A stretch of DNA of 64,000 nucleotides from CAZGKW01 sp964526295 (GTDB lineage Bacteria; Planctomycetota; Phycisphaerae; FEN-1346): NCBI GenBank assembly GCA_964526295.1, contig CAZGKW010000023.1, positions 1 to 64,000 on the forward strand, written 5' to 3'. A program made the position numbers and the translations under genes. The notes beneath the pieces were generated by a model that was not told the DNA's origin, searched no databases, and saw nothing but the letters and a program-made list of their open reading frames with translations. Below are positions 15,005 to 23,533 of the stretch, in pieces (position 1 is the stretch's first letter; each line of letters begins with the position of its first letter).

Positions 15005-16837
15005 ATGGGTGAGGTGGCACAGTGGCCGGGATGGCTGGTGCCGGCGGCCGCGGCGGCCGTCGTGGCCCTCTTGGCCTACGTTTTCCTCTCGGGCGTCTAC
15101 AAGCCCGTCATCTGCCTGAAGTACCTCTTCGGCGGGTGGAAGGCGGTCGTCCCGATCGTCTCGGCCCTGCCGGCCGCCCTCGGGGTGTTCCTGCTGATCA
15201 TCGTCTTCGCCATCATGGACGGGTTCGTCGAGAAGACCCGCGAGATGATCCGCGGCACGCTCTCGGACGTCATCGTCGACGCTTCCTTGAGCGGCATGCC
15301 ATATTACGACGAGTTCATCGAGCGGATCGAGCGAATGCCCGACGTCCAGGGCGCCACCCCCGTCATCCAGACCTACGCCATCTGTCGCATCAAGCCCCCG
15401 GGGAGCGAGCTCAACCTGGTCCGGGTATGCCTGCTGATCGGCATCCGGCCGGCGGAGAAGGCCCGGATGGGCCGGTTCCTTCAGTACCTTCAGAGGCAGG
15501 ACCCCGCCCCGGAGGGAGACGCGGAGCTTGCCCTCACCCGCCGGCTCCGCCCGGGTGACGGATCGGCCCTTCCGCCGCGGCTGCCCAGACAGCCGCCCGA
15601 CGATCCGGGGGCGCTGCTCGAGGTGCCCGAGCCGGTCGAGGCGTGGCGGGAGGCCCGGGGCCTTCCCGAGCGGCCCGGCGCGATCGCCGGTACGGGACTG
15701 ATCGGCCGGCCCGTCTCGAAGGAAGAGGCCCGGAAGTTGCCGGCGGCCCTGGGGTGGCGGGTCCTCGCCTGGGCCGCCGCCCTCGCTTCAGTCTTCGTGG
15801 CGCTGGGCGTCTGGCGGGGCAGCCGGCGCCGCCCCGGTCGGGACGGCTGGGCCCTGGCCGCGGTCGTTTGCGAGGTCGCCGCCGCGATGATGCTCGTCCT
15901 GGCCGTGGGCCTGCACCTGGCGTTTCGCGGGAAGACCGACGAGGTCAAGTGGGAGCGGACGGTCGACGAGTCGCTCCTGCTCTACGGCGAGGACTTCGTG
16001 GTGACGACGATCCCGATCCGCCCGTCCGGGGCGCTGGAGCTGGGCCCCGGCGGCGTGCCGAGGCCGTCCTACCAGCAGTTCGTGCTGGTCGACCGGTTCA
16101 AGAGCGGGTACTGGGAGTCCGACTCGACCCACGTGTACGTGGACTTCAAGGTGGCCCAGCGGATGGCGGGGATGGCGGCCGTCCCGCCGGAGGGGGACCG
16201 GCCGGGCCTGCCGCGCCGGGCGAGCCAGGTCCAGGTCCGCCTGCGGCCGGGGACAGACGCCGAGAAGGTCGCCAAGGACATCCAGGCCGTCTGGTACGGT
16301 TTGCTCGCCTCCAAGTCCCCCGGCGACCTGCCGATGGTCATCTTCAACACCTGGGAGACCCAGCAGCGGACCATCCTGGGGGTCGTCGAGATGGAACGGA
16401 ACATGACGGCCCTGATGCTGGGTGTGATGCTGATCGGCTTCGGCATCCTGACGGCCCTCATCTCCTACGTCATGGCGTTCATCAAGGGCCGCGACGTCGG
16501 CATCATGAAGGCCCTGGGGGCGGGCGATGCCGGCGTGGGGAGCCTGTTCCTGGGCTACGGGTTCCTGATCGGGGCGATGGGGGTGGCCGTCGGCCTGACG
16601 CTCGCGCTTCTGATGATCGCGCACCTTGACCCGATTGAGGCGTACGTGAACCACGTCCTGGGGCAGGAGGTGTTCCCGCGGGACGTTTACTATTTCGAGC
16701 GGATCCCGCGGAGCCTGTCGCCGACGTGGGCGGCGGGCGTGTGCGCCGGGGTGCTGGCCCTCTCGACACTGGCCAGCATGGCCGGAGGGCTCCTGGCGGC
16801 CCTCAAGCAGCCCGTGGAGACGCTCCGCTATGAGTGA
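15005..16837 (+). CDS. ABC transporter permease, FtsX/LolE/MacB type
   Basis: Membrane subunit of a two-gene ABC system with the ATPase that follows. The 610-residue product has an N-terminal membrane span, a segment VVPIVSALPAALGVFLLIIVFAIMDGFVEKTREMIRGTLSDVIV (the usual FtsX/LolE entry into the periplasm), and a large outside domain. The C-terminal FtsX domain has three spans around GIMKALGAGDAGVGSLFLGYGFLIG. Unlike standard LolE there is an additional pair of hydrophobic helices in the middle (VLAWAAALASVFVALGVW and VCEVAAAMMLVLAVGLHLAF), which breaks the periplasmic domain. The stop overlaps the ATPase start by eight bases. Likely role: lipoprotein release or peptide/lipid export; the substrate is not known. 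Confidence 0.85.
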   Translation: MGEVAQWPGWLVPAAAAAVVALLAYVFLSGVYKPVICLKYLFGGWKAVVPIVSALPAALGVFLLIIVFAIMDGFVEKTREMIRGTLSDVIVDASLSGMPYYDEFIERIERMPDVQGATPVIQTYAICRIKPPGSELNLVRVCLLIGIRPAEKARMGRFLQYLQRQDPAPEGDAELALTRRLRPGDGSALPPRLPRQPPDDPGALLEVPEPVEAWREARGLPERPGAIAGTGLIGRPVSKEEARKLPAALGWRVLAWAAALASVFVALGVWRGSRRRPGRDGWALAAVVCEVAAAMMLVLAVGLHLAFRGKTDEVKWERTVDESLLLYGEDFVVTTIPIRPSGALELGPGGVPRPSYQQFVLVDRFKSGYWESDSTHVYVDFKVAQRMAGMAAVPPEGDRPGLPRRASQVQVRLRPGTDAEKVAKDIQAVWYGLLASKSPGDLPMVIFNTWETQQRTILGVVEMERNMTALMLGVMLIGFGILTALISYVMAFIKGRDVGIMKALGAGDAGVGSLFLGYGFLIGAMGVAVGLTLALLMIAHLDPIEAYVNHVLGQEVFPRDVYYFERIPRSLSPTWAAGVCAGVLALSTLASMAGGLLAALKQPVETLRYE

Positions 16838-17537
16838 CCCGATCCTGAGGGCCGAAGGGCTCGTCAAGGACTACCCCATGGGCGGGGCGAGCCTGCGGGT
16901 CCTGCACGGGGTGGACCTGGAGGTCGAGCGGGGCGAGTTCCTCTGCATCCTGGGGCCCTCGGGCAGCGGCAAGTCGACGCTGCTGCACCTCTTGGGCCTG
17001 CTGGACCGGCCCACCGACGGGACGGTCTGCTTCGAGGCGCAGGACGCCTTCCGCCTGCGGGGCAAGCGGTGGCGCGACCGCATGCGGAACCGGGCCATCG
17101 GCTTCGTCTTCCAGCTCTACTACCTGATGCCGGACCTCACGGTCCTCGGGAACACCCTCCTGCCGGCGATGATCCGGACCCCGGCCATCCTGTGGCCCAT
17201 GGCCCGCCGGGGGTACCGCGACCGGGCCCTGGCGGTCCTGGAGGAGCTGGGCCTCTCGGCCCGCATCCGCCACCTGCCGCGGGAGCTCTCGGGCGGAGAG
17301 AGACAGCGGGCCGCCATCGCCCGGGCCCTGGTGCACGAGCCGCGGGTCCTCTTCGCCGACGAGCCCACCGGGAACCTCGACTCGGCCACCGGCTCCGAGA
17401 TCATGAAGCTTCTCGGACACCTCCAGCGCGACCACGGCCTGACGATCGTCATGGTGACCCACGACGGGCGGGTCGCCGCCCAGGCCGACCGCGTCTTCCA
17501 CCTCCGCGACGGCAAACTCTTGACAGCCGCCTCCTGA
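16830..17537 (+). CDS. ABC transporter ATP-binding protein, LolD/MacB type
   Basis: Cytoplasmic ATPase for the upstream permease. The 235-residue product has Walker A GPSGSGKST, the Q-loop region (GFVFQLYYLMPDLTVLGN), signature LSGGERQRAAIARAL, Walker B VLFADEPTGNLDS and the H-loop MVTHDGR. EPTGNLDSATG is the hallmark of the LolD/MacB/FtsE subfamily. The gene overlaps the permease gene by eight bases, so the two are translationally coupled. No outer-membrane or fusion partner is adjacent. Confidence 0.92.
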   Translation: MSDPILRAEGLVKDYPMGGASLRVLHGVDLEVERGEFLCILGPSGSGKSTLLHLLGLLDRPTDGTVCFEAQDAFRLRGKRWRDRMRNRAIGFVFQLYYLMPDLTVLGNTLLPAMIRTPAILWPMARRGYRDRALAVLEELGLSARIRHLPRELSGGERQRAAIARALVHEPRVLFADEPTGNLDSATGSEIMKLLGHLQRDHGLTIVMVTHDGRVAAQADRVFHLRDGKLLTAAS

Positions 17538-17708
17538 CAAAGTAACGAAGTCCGAACGGCGATGACGGGGGGGCCCGCGTGACGAGGGGTCTTCGAGCGG
17601 CGACCGGGAGGTCGCCGCGGCCCGTGGACGGGAAGGCGGCTCGGATGGCCGGGAGCGAGCAGCGGCCCCGAGCGGCATTCCTCGAGCGCTCAGCCACCGG
17701 GTGAAACC

Positions 17709-18566
17709 ATGGGGCAACTGATCTGGCTCAACGGCAACCTCGTGCCGCGAGACGAGGCCAGGATCTCGGTCTTCGATCACGGCCTCCTGTACGGCGACGG
17801 CGTCTTCGAGGGCATCCGGAGCTACGGCGGCAAGGTCTTCCGCCTCCGAGAGCACGTCCGGCGGCTCTTCGACAGCGCGGGCGGCATCCGCCTCGCGATC
17901 CCCCTGACCCAGGACGAGATGTGCGAGGCCGTCGAGGCCACCCTCCGGGCCAACGAGCTGGAGGACGCCTATTTTCGCGTCGTCGTGACCCGCGGCGCGG
18001 GGACGCTGGGGCTCGACCCGAACCGGTGCTCCGAGCCGCAAGTCTTCATCATCTGCGACAAGATCTCGCTCTACCCGGACGAGCTCTACAAGAACGGTCT
18101 GGAGGTCGTCACGGCGGCCACGATGCGGAACCACCCGAACGCCGTCAATCCACGCATCAAAAGTCTCAACTACCTCAATAATATCCTTGCGAAGATCGAG
18201 GCCGTCGACGCCGGCACCCTCGAAGCCGTCATGCTCAACCACCAGGGCTATGTGGCCGAGTGCACCGGCGACAACCTGTTCATCGTCCGCGACGACATCC
18301 TTTTCACGCCGCCCATCTCGGCGGGCATCCTCAAAGGGATCACCCGCGACGAGATCATCGCCCTGGCCCGGGAGTTCGGCATCGAGGTCCGCGAGGAGAA
18401 CCTGACGCGCCACGACCTCTACGTGGCCGACGAGTGCTTCCTGACGGGGACGGCGGCCGAGGTCGTGCCGGTCGTGCGGGTCGACAAGCGGACCATCGGC
18501 GACGGCAAGCCGGGCCGGACGACGAAACGTCTGGGCGAGGAGTTCCACCGCCGGACGCGGGCGTAG
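17709..18566 (+). CDS. ilvE: Branched-chain amino acid aminotransferase
   Basis: PLP-dependent class IV aminotransferase that makes the last step of leucine, isoleucine and valine synthesis. The 285-residue product has VFDHGLLYGDGVFEGIRSYGGKVFRL near the N-terminus, the PLP lysine in NPRIKSLNYLNNILAK (Lys151) and the phosphate-binding segment GYVAECTGDNLFIV. The C-terminal part has GILKGITRDEII and ADECFLTGTAAEVVPVV. Length and motifs match the short archaeal/bacterial BCAT group. D-amino acid aminotransferases share the fold, so exact specificity is inferred. A hairpin terminator follows at 18,647. Confidence 0.88.
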   Translation: MGQLIWLNGNLVPRDEARISVFDHGLLYGDGVFEGIRSYGGKVFRLREHVRRLFDSAGGIRLAIPLTQDEMCEAVEATLRANELEDAYFRVVVTRGAGTLGLDPNRCSEPQVFIICDKISLYPDELYKNGLEVVTAATMRNHPNAVNPRIKSLNYLNNILAKIEAVDAGTLEAVMLNHQGYVAECTGDNLFIVRDDILFTPPISAGILKGITRDEIIALAREFGIEVREENLTRHDLYVADECFLTGTAAEVVPVVRVDKRTIGDGKPGRTTKRLGEEFHRRTRA

Positions 18567-18646
18567 GGTCGCCGACGGTCGCGGCCGTCGCGGCGGCGTC
18601 GCCGGCAAGGCCGGGCGGTCCTCAAGGCGATTGACGGGAATGACCA

Positions 18647-18679
18647 GCGCCCTTGCGGTTTCGGCCGCAGGGGCGTTTT
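18647..18679 (+). terminator. Intrinsic terminator after ilvE
   Basis: GCGCCC TT GCGG TTTCGG CCGC AG GGGCG followed by TTTT forms a stem with a small internal bulge. It lies 80 bases past the ilvE stop and faces the convergent gene at 18,773. Confidence 0.65.
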
Positions 18680-18772
18680 ACTGCAAGGGAAGGGCCCCGG
18701 TTCCAGGCATGCGAGGATGGGGACCGTGCGCGGACCCGACCGGGCGGGACGGGGGCCTGGCGGGCCGGCGGT

Positions 18773-21070
18773 TCAGGGCGTCCGCTGCGTCAGGTAGAGG
18801 ACGATGTTCGTGGCGACTGCCTCGGCATCGGCCGGCCGGTAGCCCTTGCACCGGTAGGCCTCGTACGGGTGGAGGCTGAACGAGACGTCGAGCGGCGAGT
18901 AGACGCCGACCAGCTTCCCGCCGTCGAACACGCCGAGCAGCTCAGCGTAGTTGCGACCGAGCCGCTGCACGCGGAGGGCCCGGCGGAACTCGACCCTCGT
19001 GCTCAGGGCGTGCCCGAGGGCCTCGCCCATCCGGCCGCTCACCATGCCGTGCGTCGTCGGCAGCAGACGCACCTCCCACCCCATCTCCTTGGCGAGCGTC
19101 TGGAGCGACCGGTCGAACTCACTCGACCCGCCGGCCGCCTCGAACCAGACGAACCCCCCGCCGTCGGCGTAGCCCTTCAGGGCGTCCCGCTCGACGGGCG
19201 AGAAGGTGAACGGCTCGCTGCCGGTGACGTAGGCGGCGTCGTAGCCCGCCAGGTCCGTCGGCGCGACGCCCCCCTCATGGAACGGCGGGGCGGTCGGCTC
19301 GGCGACTTCCGCGGCGACGCCGGCGGCCTTCTTCAGGTTGGCCGCCACGACGCGCAGGCCGCCGTAGTTCGCCCCCGCCTCCCAGTTGCCGCCGTGGCGG
19401 ACCCGGGCGATGCGGATCGACTTCTTCGGGCCGGCCTTGAGCGGGCCCTGGTACTTGTCGGCTTCCTTGGCGGCCTCGCGTCCGACGAGCTTGGCCCGCA
19501 GGGGCGCCCCGTCGGTGGCGTAGGTGAACAGGTTGATCCCCCACTCGAACAGGTACCCTTTGGCGGCGAAGGCCTTCGTCTGCCACGGGCACGAGACGTC
19601 GTCCAGGACGAAGAAGACCGAGGTGCGGAGCCCGTCGTGGATGCCCAGCAGCTCCGGCCGCTTCGTCAGGTCGTAGGGATACGTGTAGACGCCGTGGTCC
19701 GGGCCGAGCGTCTTCAGTTGCCACTCCGGCCAGACCTGCCGGGCGAAGCCGGTGAACCACCGCTTGACGGCGGGGTTGCCGCACGACGCCTCCACCAGGA
19801 CCGTCCCGCCCGTGTCGGTGAAGGCCCGGAGCTTCTGGCGGTCGGCCTCGCCGAAGGTCGGGACGCTTTCGGCCGTCAGGTAAAGGACCGGGGCGTCGTG
19901 CAGCTCCTCGAGCGGGGCGCTCAGCTCGACGATCTGCCAGTGGAACATCTGCTCCTTGATCCGGGCGATGTAGTTGGTCAGGTTGGCGATGTCCCGGCGG
20001 TGGGCGTTCCACACGCCGTCGAACCGGAGCTTGTTGAACAGGACCGGCGCCCGCCCCTTGTAGAGGAACAGCAGGGCGAAGCAGGTGTCCGGCAGGTTGC
20101 CCCACGACCCGTCGGGCTTCTGGGCCCCCACCAGGTACTCGGCCCCCTCCTTGTACCAGTTGTGCCGGCCGAAGTACTTGTATCCGGCGGCGATGCCGAC
20201 CCGCTCGACACAGTAGAGCCAGTACAGGTGCCGGCCGCCCTTGCCGGGGTTCTCCCTGGCGGTGAAGTTCTCGGCGATCCACTCCAGGGCCGCGTCGATC
20301 CGCCGATCGGTCTCGCTGTGGGACCGGCGGCTGCGCCCGCCCTGGCAGGGGCACCCGCTGCCGGGCTCCGTCAGGTCGCCGATGATGTAGAGCGACGCGA
20401 GCCCTGCCGCCGTCATCGACCCGTAGGAGTCGTCCTTGGTCTGGTAGTGGTAGCCCCCGTCGCGGTTCTGGTGTTCGAAGTAGAGTTCGCGGGCCTTGAA
20501 CAGGGGCTCCAGGGGGACCTCGATGCCCACGAGGGCCGCATCGCGGTACGAGAGGATGGGCCACTGGGTGACCGAGAAGTCCCATCCGCCCTGGGGTTCG
20601 AGCTTGTAGCGCCATCCCCCCTGGCGGGTCTGGCCGGTGCGAATCCGGAGCACGTCCTCGTTCATCTTCAGGCGGACCCGGGTCCGCTTGTCCCCGAGGA
20701 GCTTGTTGTGGACGTAGGACATACCCATCAGCCGGATGGGCAGGGCGTAGCCCTGCTTGCCGCCCATGTCGGCGTCCGGGTTCAGGTTCAGGTGGAACTC
20801 CAGGGCCTTGCTCATGACGTCGCGGTTCGGGTGCATGCCCATGTAGGCCAGCGTCATGAAGACCAGGCACGACGGTCCGTAGCCGCGGTTGCCCGCGCCG
20901 CCGCCGAACGACCCGTTCGCCTGCTGGAGGCCGATCAGGTATTCCTTGCCCTTGTTGAGGGCCTGCTGGACCTCGGCGTCGGTGACGTCGGCCCGGGCCG
21001 CCGGGAGGGCCGACAAGGCCAGCGCCGTTGCCAGGACCGCCGCGAGCGTCTTCATCGTCGGAGTCGACAC
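18773..21070 (-). CDS. Secreted alpha-toroid / double DUF4159 protein, paralog 1
   Basis: A roughly 765-residue exported protein. The signal peptide is KTLAAVLATALALSALPAARA. Residues of about 25-340 are squalene-cyclase/prenyltransferase-like repeats (GKEYLIGLQQANGSFGGG, RQGGWRYKL, GGYHYQTKDDSYGSMTAAGLASLY). A cysteine loop GSGCPCQGGRS comes inside this domain. Two DUF4159 domains follow: one around LYLTAESVPTFGEADRQKLRAFTDTGGTVL, the other around IRIARVRHGGNWEAGANYGGLR and DAAYVTGSEPFTFSPVERDALKGYADGGG. No DxDD cyclase motif is visible, so catalysis like squalene-hopene cyclase is unlikely. The GTG at 21,070 is eight bases from AGAGAGG; ATG 21,055 is an alternative. It is the last of three tandem copies. 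Confidence 0.8.
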   Translation of the reverse strand: MSTPTMKTLAAVLATALALSALPAARADVTDAEVQQALNKGKEYLIGLQQANGSFGGGAGNRGYGPSCLVFMTLAYMGMHPNRDVMSKALEFHLNLNPDADMGGKQGYALPIRLMGMSYVHNKLLGDKRTRVRLKMNEDVLRIRTGQTRQGGWRYKLEPQGGWDFSVTQWPILSYRDAALVGIEVPLEPLFKARELYFEHQNRDGGYHYQTKDDSYGSMTAAGLASLYIIGDLTEPGSGCPCQGGRSRRSHSETDRRIDAALEWIAENFTARENPGKGGRHLYWLYCVERVGIAAGYKYFGRHNWYKEGAEYLVGAQKPDGSWGNLPDTCFALLFLYKGRAPVLFNKLRFDGVWNAHRRDIANLTNYIARIKEQMFHWQIVELSAPLEELHDAPVLYLTAESVPTFGEADRQKLRAFTDTGGTVLVEASCGNPAVKRWFTGFARQVWPEWQLKTLGPDHGVYTYPYDLTKRPELLGIHDGLRTSVFFVLDDVSCPWQTKAFAAKGYLFEWGINLFTYATDGAPLRAKLVGREAAKEADKYQGPLKAGPKKSIRIARVRHGGNWEAGANYGGLRVVAANLKKAAGVAAEVAEPTAPPFHEGGVAPTDLAGYDAAYVTGSEPFTFSPVERDALKGYADGGGFVWFEAAGGSSEFDRSLQTLAKEMGWEVRLLPTTHGMVSGRMGEALGHALSTRVEFRRALRVQRLGRNYAELLGVFDGGKLVGVYSPLDVSFSLHPYEAYRCKGYRPADAEAVATNIVLYLTQRTP

Positions 21071-21155
21071 GTCCACATCCTCTCTCGTTGGCTGCCGGGC
21101 CGGCGATCGGGCCCGTCTCCGGCCGGGCCTCCCGCCCGGCCTCCGCCGGCCGGTG

Positions 21156-23474
21156 CTACGACCCCCGGGTCGTCAGGAAGAGCACGACGTTCGTGGCGAC
21201 GGCCCGGGCGTCCGGCGGGCGGTAACCCTTGCACTTGTAGGCCTCGTAAGGCGTCGCGCTGAAGGCCACGTCGAGCGGCGAATAGACGCCGATCAGCCGG
21301 TCGTTCTCGTACACGCCCATGAACTCCGCGTAGTGCCGGGCCGCCCGGATGAACCGCAGGGCCTTGCGAAAATCGACGTCGGCCGAGAGGTTGTACCCCA
21401 GGGCCTGGCCCATCCGCCCGGTCACCAGCGGGTGGGTCGTCGGCAGGAGCTTCACCTGCCACCGCATGTCGCCGGCCAGCTTCTGGAGCGACCGGTCGAA
21501 CTCCGGCGAGCCCCCCGCCGCCTCGAACCACAGGAACCCGCCGCCGTCGACGTAGCCCTTCAGGGCCTGCTGCTCGGCCGGCCCGAACGCGAACGCCCGG
21601 CTCCCGGTGATATAGGCCGCATCGTACCCCGCCAGGTCGGCCGGGGCCACCCCGCCCTCCGTGAAGGGCTTCCTGTTCGGCTCGGTCACCTCGAGACGGA
21701 CGGCGGCGCGCTCGCGGATGGCGTCGACGAGCTTCCTCAGGCCCCCGTAGTTGGCGTTCACCTCCCAGTTGCCGTCGTGTCGGACGCGGGCGATGCGGAC
21801 CGAGGACTTCGGGCCGGGGTTGACCGGCGAGGCGAACTTGGTGCTTGCGAGGTCCTCCCGGACGGAGAGCTTGGCCCGCATCTTATGCAGCTCGGCCCGG
21901 TCGGTGGCGTAGCGCAGGAGGTTGATGCCCCACTGGAACATGTAGAGCCGCGACGCCAGGGCCGACGTGTGCCAGGGGCAGGAGATGTCGTCAAGGGCGA
22001 AGAACACGGCGGTCCGCATCCCGTCGTGGATGCCCAGCACCTCCGGCCGGCGCGTCAGCGGCCAGGGGTCGGTGTAGGACCCGTGGTCGGGCCCCAGGGG
22101 CTTGAGGCGCCATTCCGGCCAGACCTCGCGGGCGAAGTCCTGGAACCACCGCTTCACGGGCGGGTTGCCGCACGAGGCCTCAAACAGGATCGTCCCCCCG
22201 GTGTCGGTGAAGGCGCGGAGCTTCTGCTTCTCGGCGTCTCCCCAGGCGGGGACCGTCTCGGCGGTGATGTACAGGATGGGGGCCTCGTGGAGCTCCTCCA
22301 GGGGGGCCCGAAGCTCGACGATCTGCCAGTGGAACGGCCGCTCCTGGTCCCGCTCGATGTAGCGGACCAGGTTGTTGATGTCGCGGCGGTGGTTGTTCCA
22401 TTCGCCGTCGAAGCGGACCTTGTTAAACAGGACCGCCCCCCGCCCCTTGTAGAGGAACAGCAGGGCAAAGCACGTGCCGACCTGGTTGCCCCACTTGCCG
22501 CTCCAGCTCCCGTTGCCCCCCTGTTTGCGGACGATGTACTCGGCCCCGGCGGCATACCAGTTGTGCTGGCCGAAATACTTGTAGCCCGCGGCGATGCCGA
22601 CCCGCTCGACGCAGTAGAGCCAGTAGAGGGTGTCGGCGTGGCCGCCGTGCGGGGGACTGTCGGCCTGGAAGTTCCTGCTGAGCCACTCCAGGGCCCGGTC
22701 GATCCGCCGCTCGCTGCTGGACTTCGACTGGCGGCTCCGGCCGCCCTGGCACGGGCACCCGCTGCCGGGCTCGAGGATGTCGGCGATGATCTGGAGCGAG
22801 GCCATGCCGGCGGCGGTCATGGCGCCGCGGCTCTGGCCGTTCTGGTAGTCCCATCCGCCGTCGTCGTTCTGCTTCTCGTAATAGAGCTCGCGGGCCCTGA
22901 ACAGGGGCTCGGGCGGCACCTCGATGCCCACGATGTTGGCCTCCCGCATGGCCAGGATGGGCCACTGGGTCACCGAGAAGTCCCAGTTGTCGGTCGGTTC
23001 GAGCTTGTACCGCCACCCGCCGTTGGTGGCCTGGCCGATCTTGAATCGAGTGATGTCCTCGTACATCTTCCGCCGCACGATGCCCCGCTGGCTGCCCGAC
23101 TCGAGGAACTTGTTGTGGACGTACGAGAGGCCCATCACCCGCATGGGGAGGGCGTAGCCCTGCCTGCCGCCCATGTCCGTGTCGGGGTTCAGGTTCAGGT
23201 GGAAGTCGACGGCCTTGCTCATGACGGGGTGGTTGGGGTGCATGCCCATGTAGGCCAGCGTCATGAAGATCAGGCACGACTCGCCGTAGCCGTGCTTGCC
23301 CTCGCCGAACGAGCCGTTCGGCTGCTGGAGGCTGATCAGGTACTCCTTGCCCCGCTGGATCGCCCGCTGGACCTCGTCGTCGGTGACGGCGGCGCGCCCG
23401 GACCCGGCCAGGACGGCCGACGCCAGCACCAGCGAAACCAGGATCGTCAGGGTCTGCCTGAAAGACTTCGGCAC
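21156..23474 (-). CDS. Secreted alpha-toroid / double DUF4159 protein, paralog 2
   Basis: A 772-residue paralog of the downstream gene with the same order: signal peptide (TLTILVSLVLASAVLAGSGRA), toroid repeats (AIQRGKEYLISLQQPNGSF, NGGWRYKLEP, DDGGWDYQNGQSRGAMTAAG), the loop GSGCPCQGGRSRQS, and two DUF4159 domains. Very close matches to paralog 1 include YCVERVGIAAGYKYFG, FTDTGG and WPEW. The C-terminus ends NVVLFLTTRGS, like its neighbours. The gap to the next gene is 85 bases, so the copies are probably on one transcript starting upstream of 25,822. DUF4159 has a fold related to glutamine-amidotransferase-like domains; no function is established. Confidence 0.82.
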   Translation of the reverse strand: MPKSFRQTLTILVSLVLASAVLAGSGRAAVTDDEVQRAIQRGKEYLISLQQPNGSFGEGKHGYGESCLIFMTLAYMGMHPNHPVMSKAVDFHLNLNPDTDMGGRQGYALPMRVMGLSYVHNKFLESGSQRGIVRRKMYEDITRFKIGQATNGGWRYKLEPTDNWDFSVTQWPILAMREANIVGIEVPPEPLFRARELYYEKQNDDGGWDYQNGQSRGAMTAAGMASLQIIADILEPGSGCPCQGGRSRQSKSSSERRIDRALEWLSRNFQADSPPHGGHADTLYWLYCVERVGIAAGYKYFGQHNWYAAGAEYIVRKQGGNGSWSGKWGNQVGTCFALLFLYKGRGAVLFNKVRFDGEWNNHRRDINNLVRYIERDQERPFHWQIVELRAPLEELHEAPILYITAETVPAWGDAEKQKLRAFTDTGGTILFEASCGNPPVKRWFQDFAREVWPEWRLKPLGPDHGSYTDPWPLTRRPEVLGIHDGMRTAVFFALDDISCPWHTSALASRLYMFQWGINLLRYATDRAELHKMRAKLSVREDLASTKFASPVNPGPKSSVRIARVRHDGNWEVNANYGGLRKLVDAIRERAAVRLEVTEPNRKPFTEGGVAPADLAGYDAAYITGSRAFAFGPAEQQALKGYVDGGGFLWFEAAGGSPEFDRSLQKLAGDMRWQVKLLPTTHPLVTGRMGQALGYNLSADVDFRKALRFIRAARHYAEFMGVYENDRLIGVYSPLDVAFSATPYEAYKCKGYRPPDARAVATNVVLFLTTRGS

Positions 23475-23533
23475 GGTTTCGTCCTTTCTGTCTGTCGGCC
23501 GCGGTTCTGTGCGGCCGTCGCGGCCCGCCCCGG

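Noticed and set aside
17519..17547. TTGACA-N17-TAACGA at the end of the LolD-type gene as the ilvE promoter
   Set aside because: The -10 match is poor and it lies inside coding sequence, about 160 bases from ilvE; left out.
18653..21262. Long plus-strand frames opposite the DUF4159 genes
   Set aside because: Shadows of real genes that have signal peptides and paralogs.
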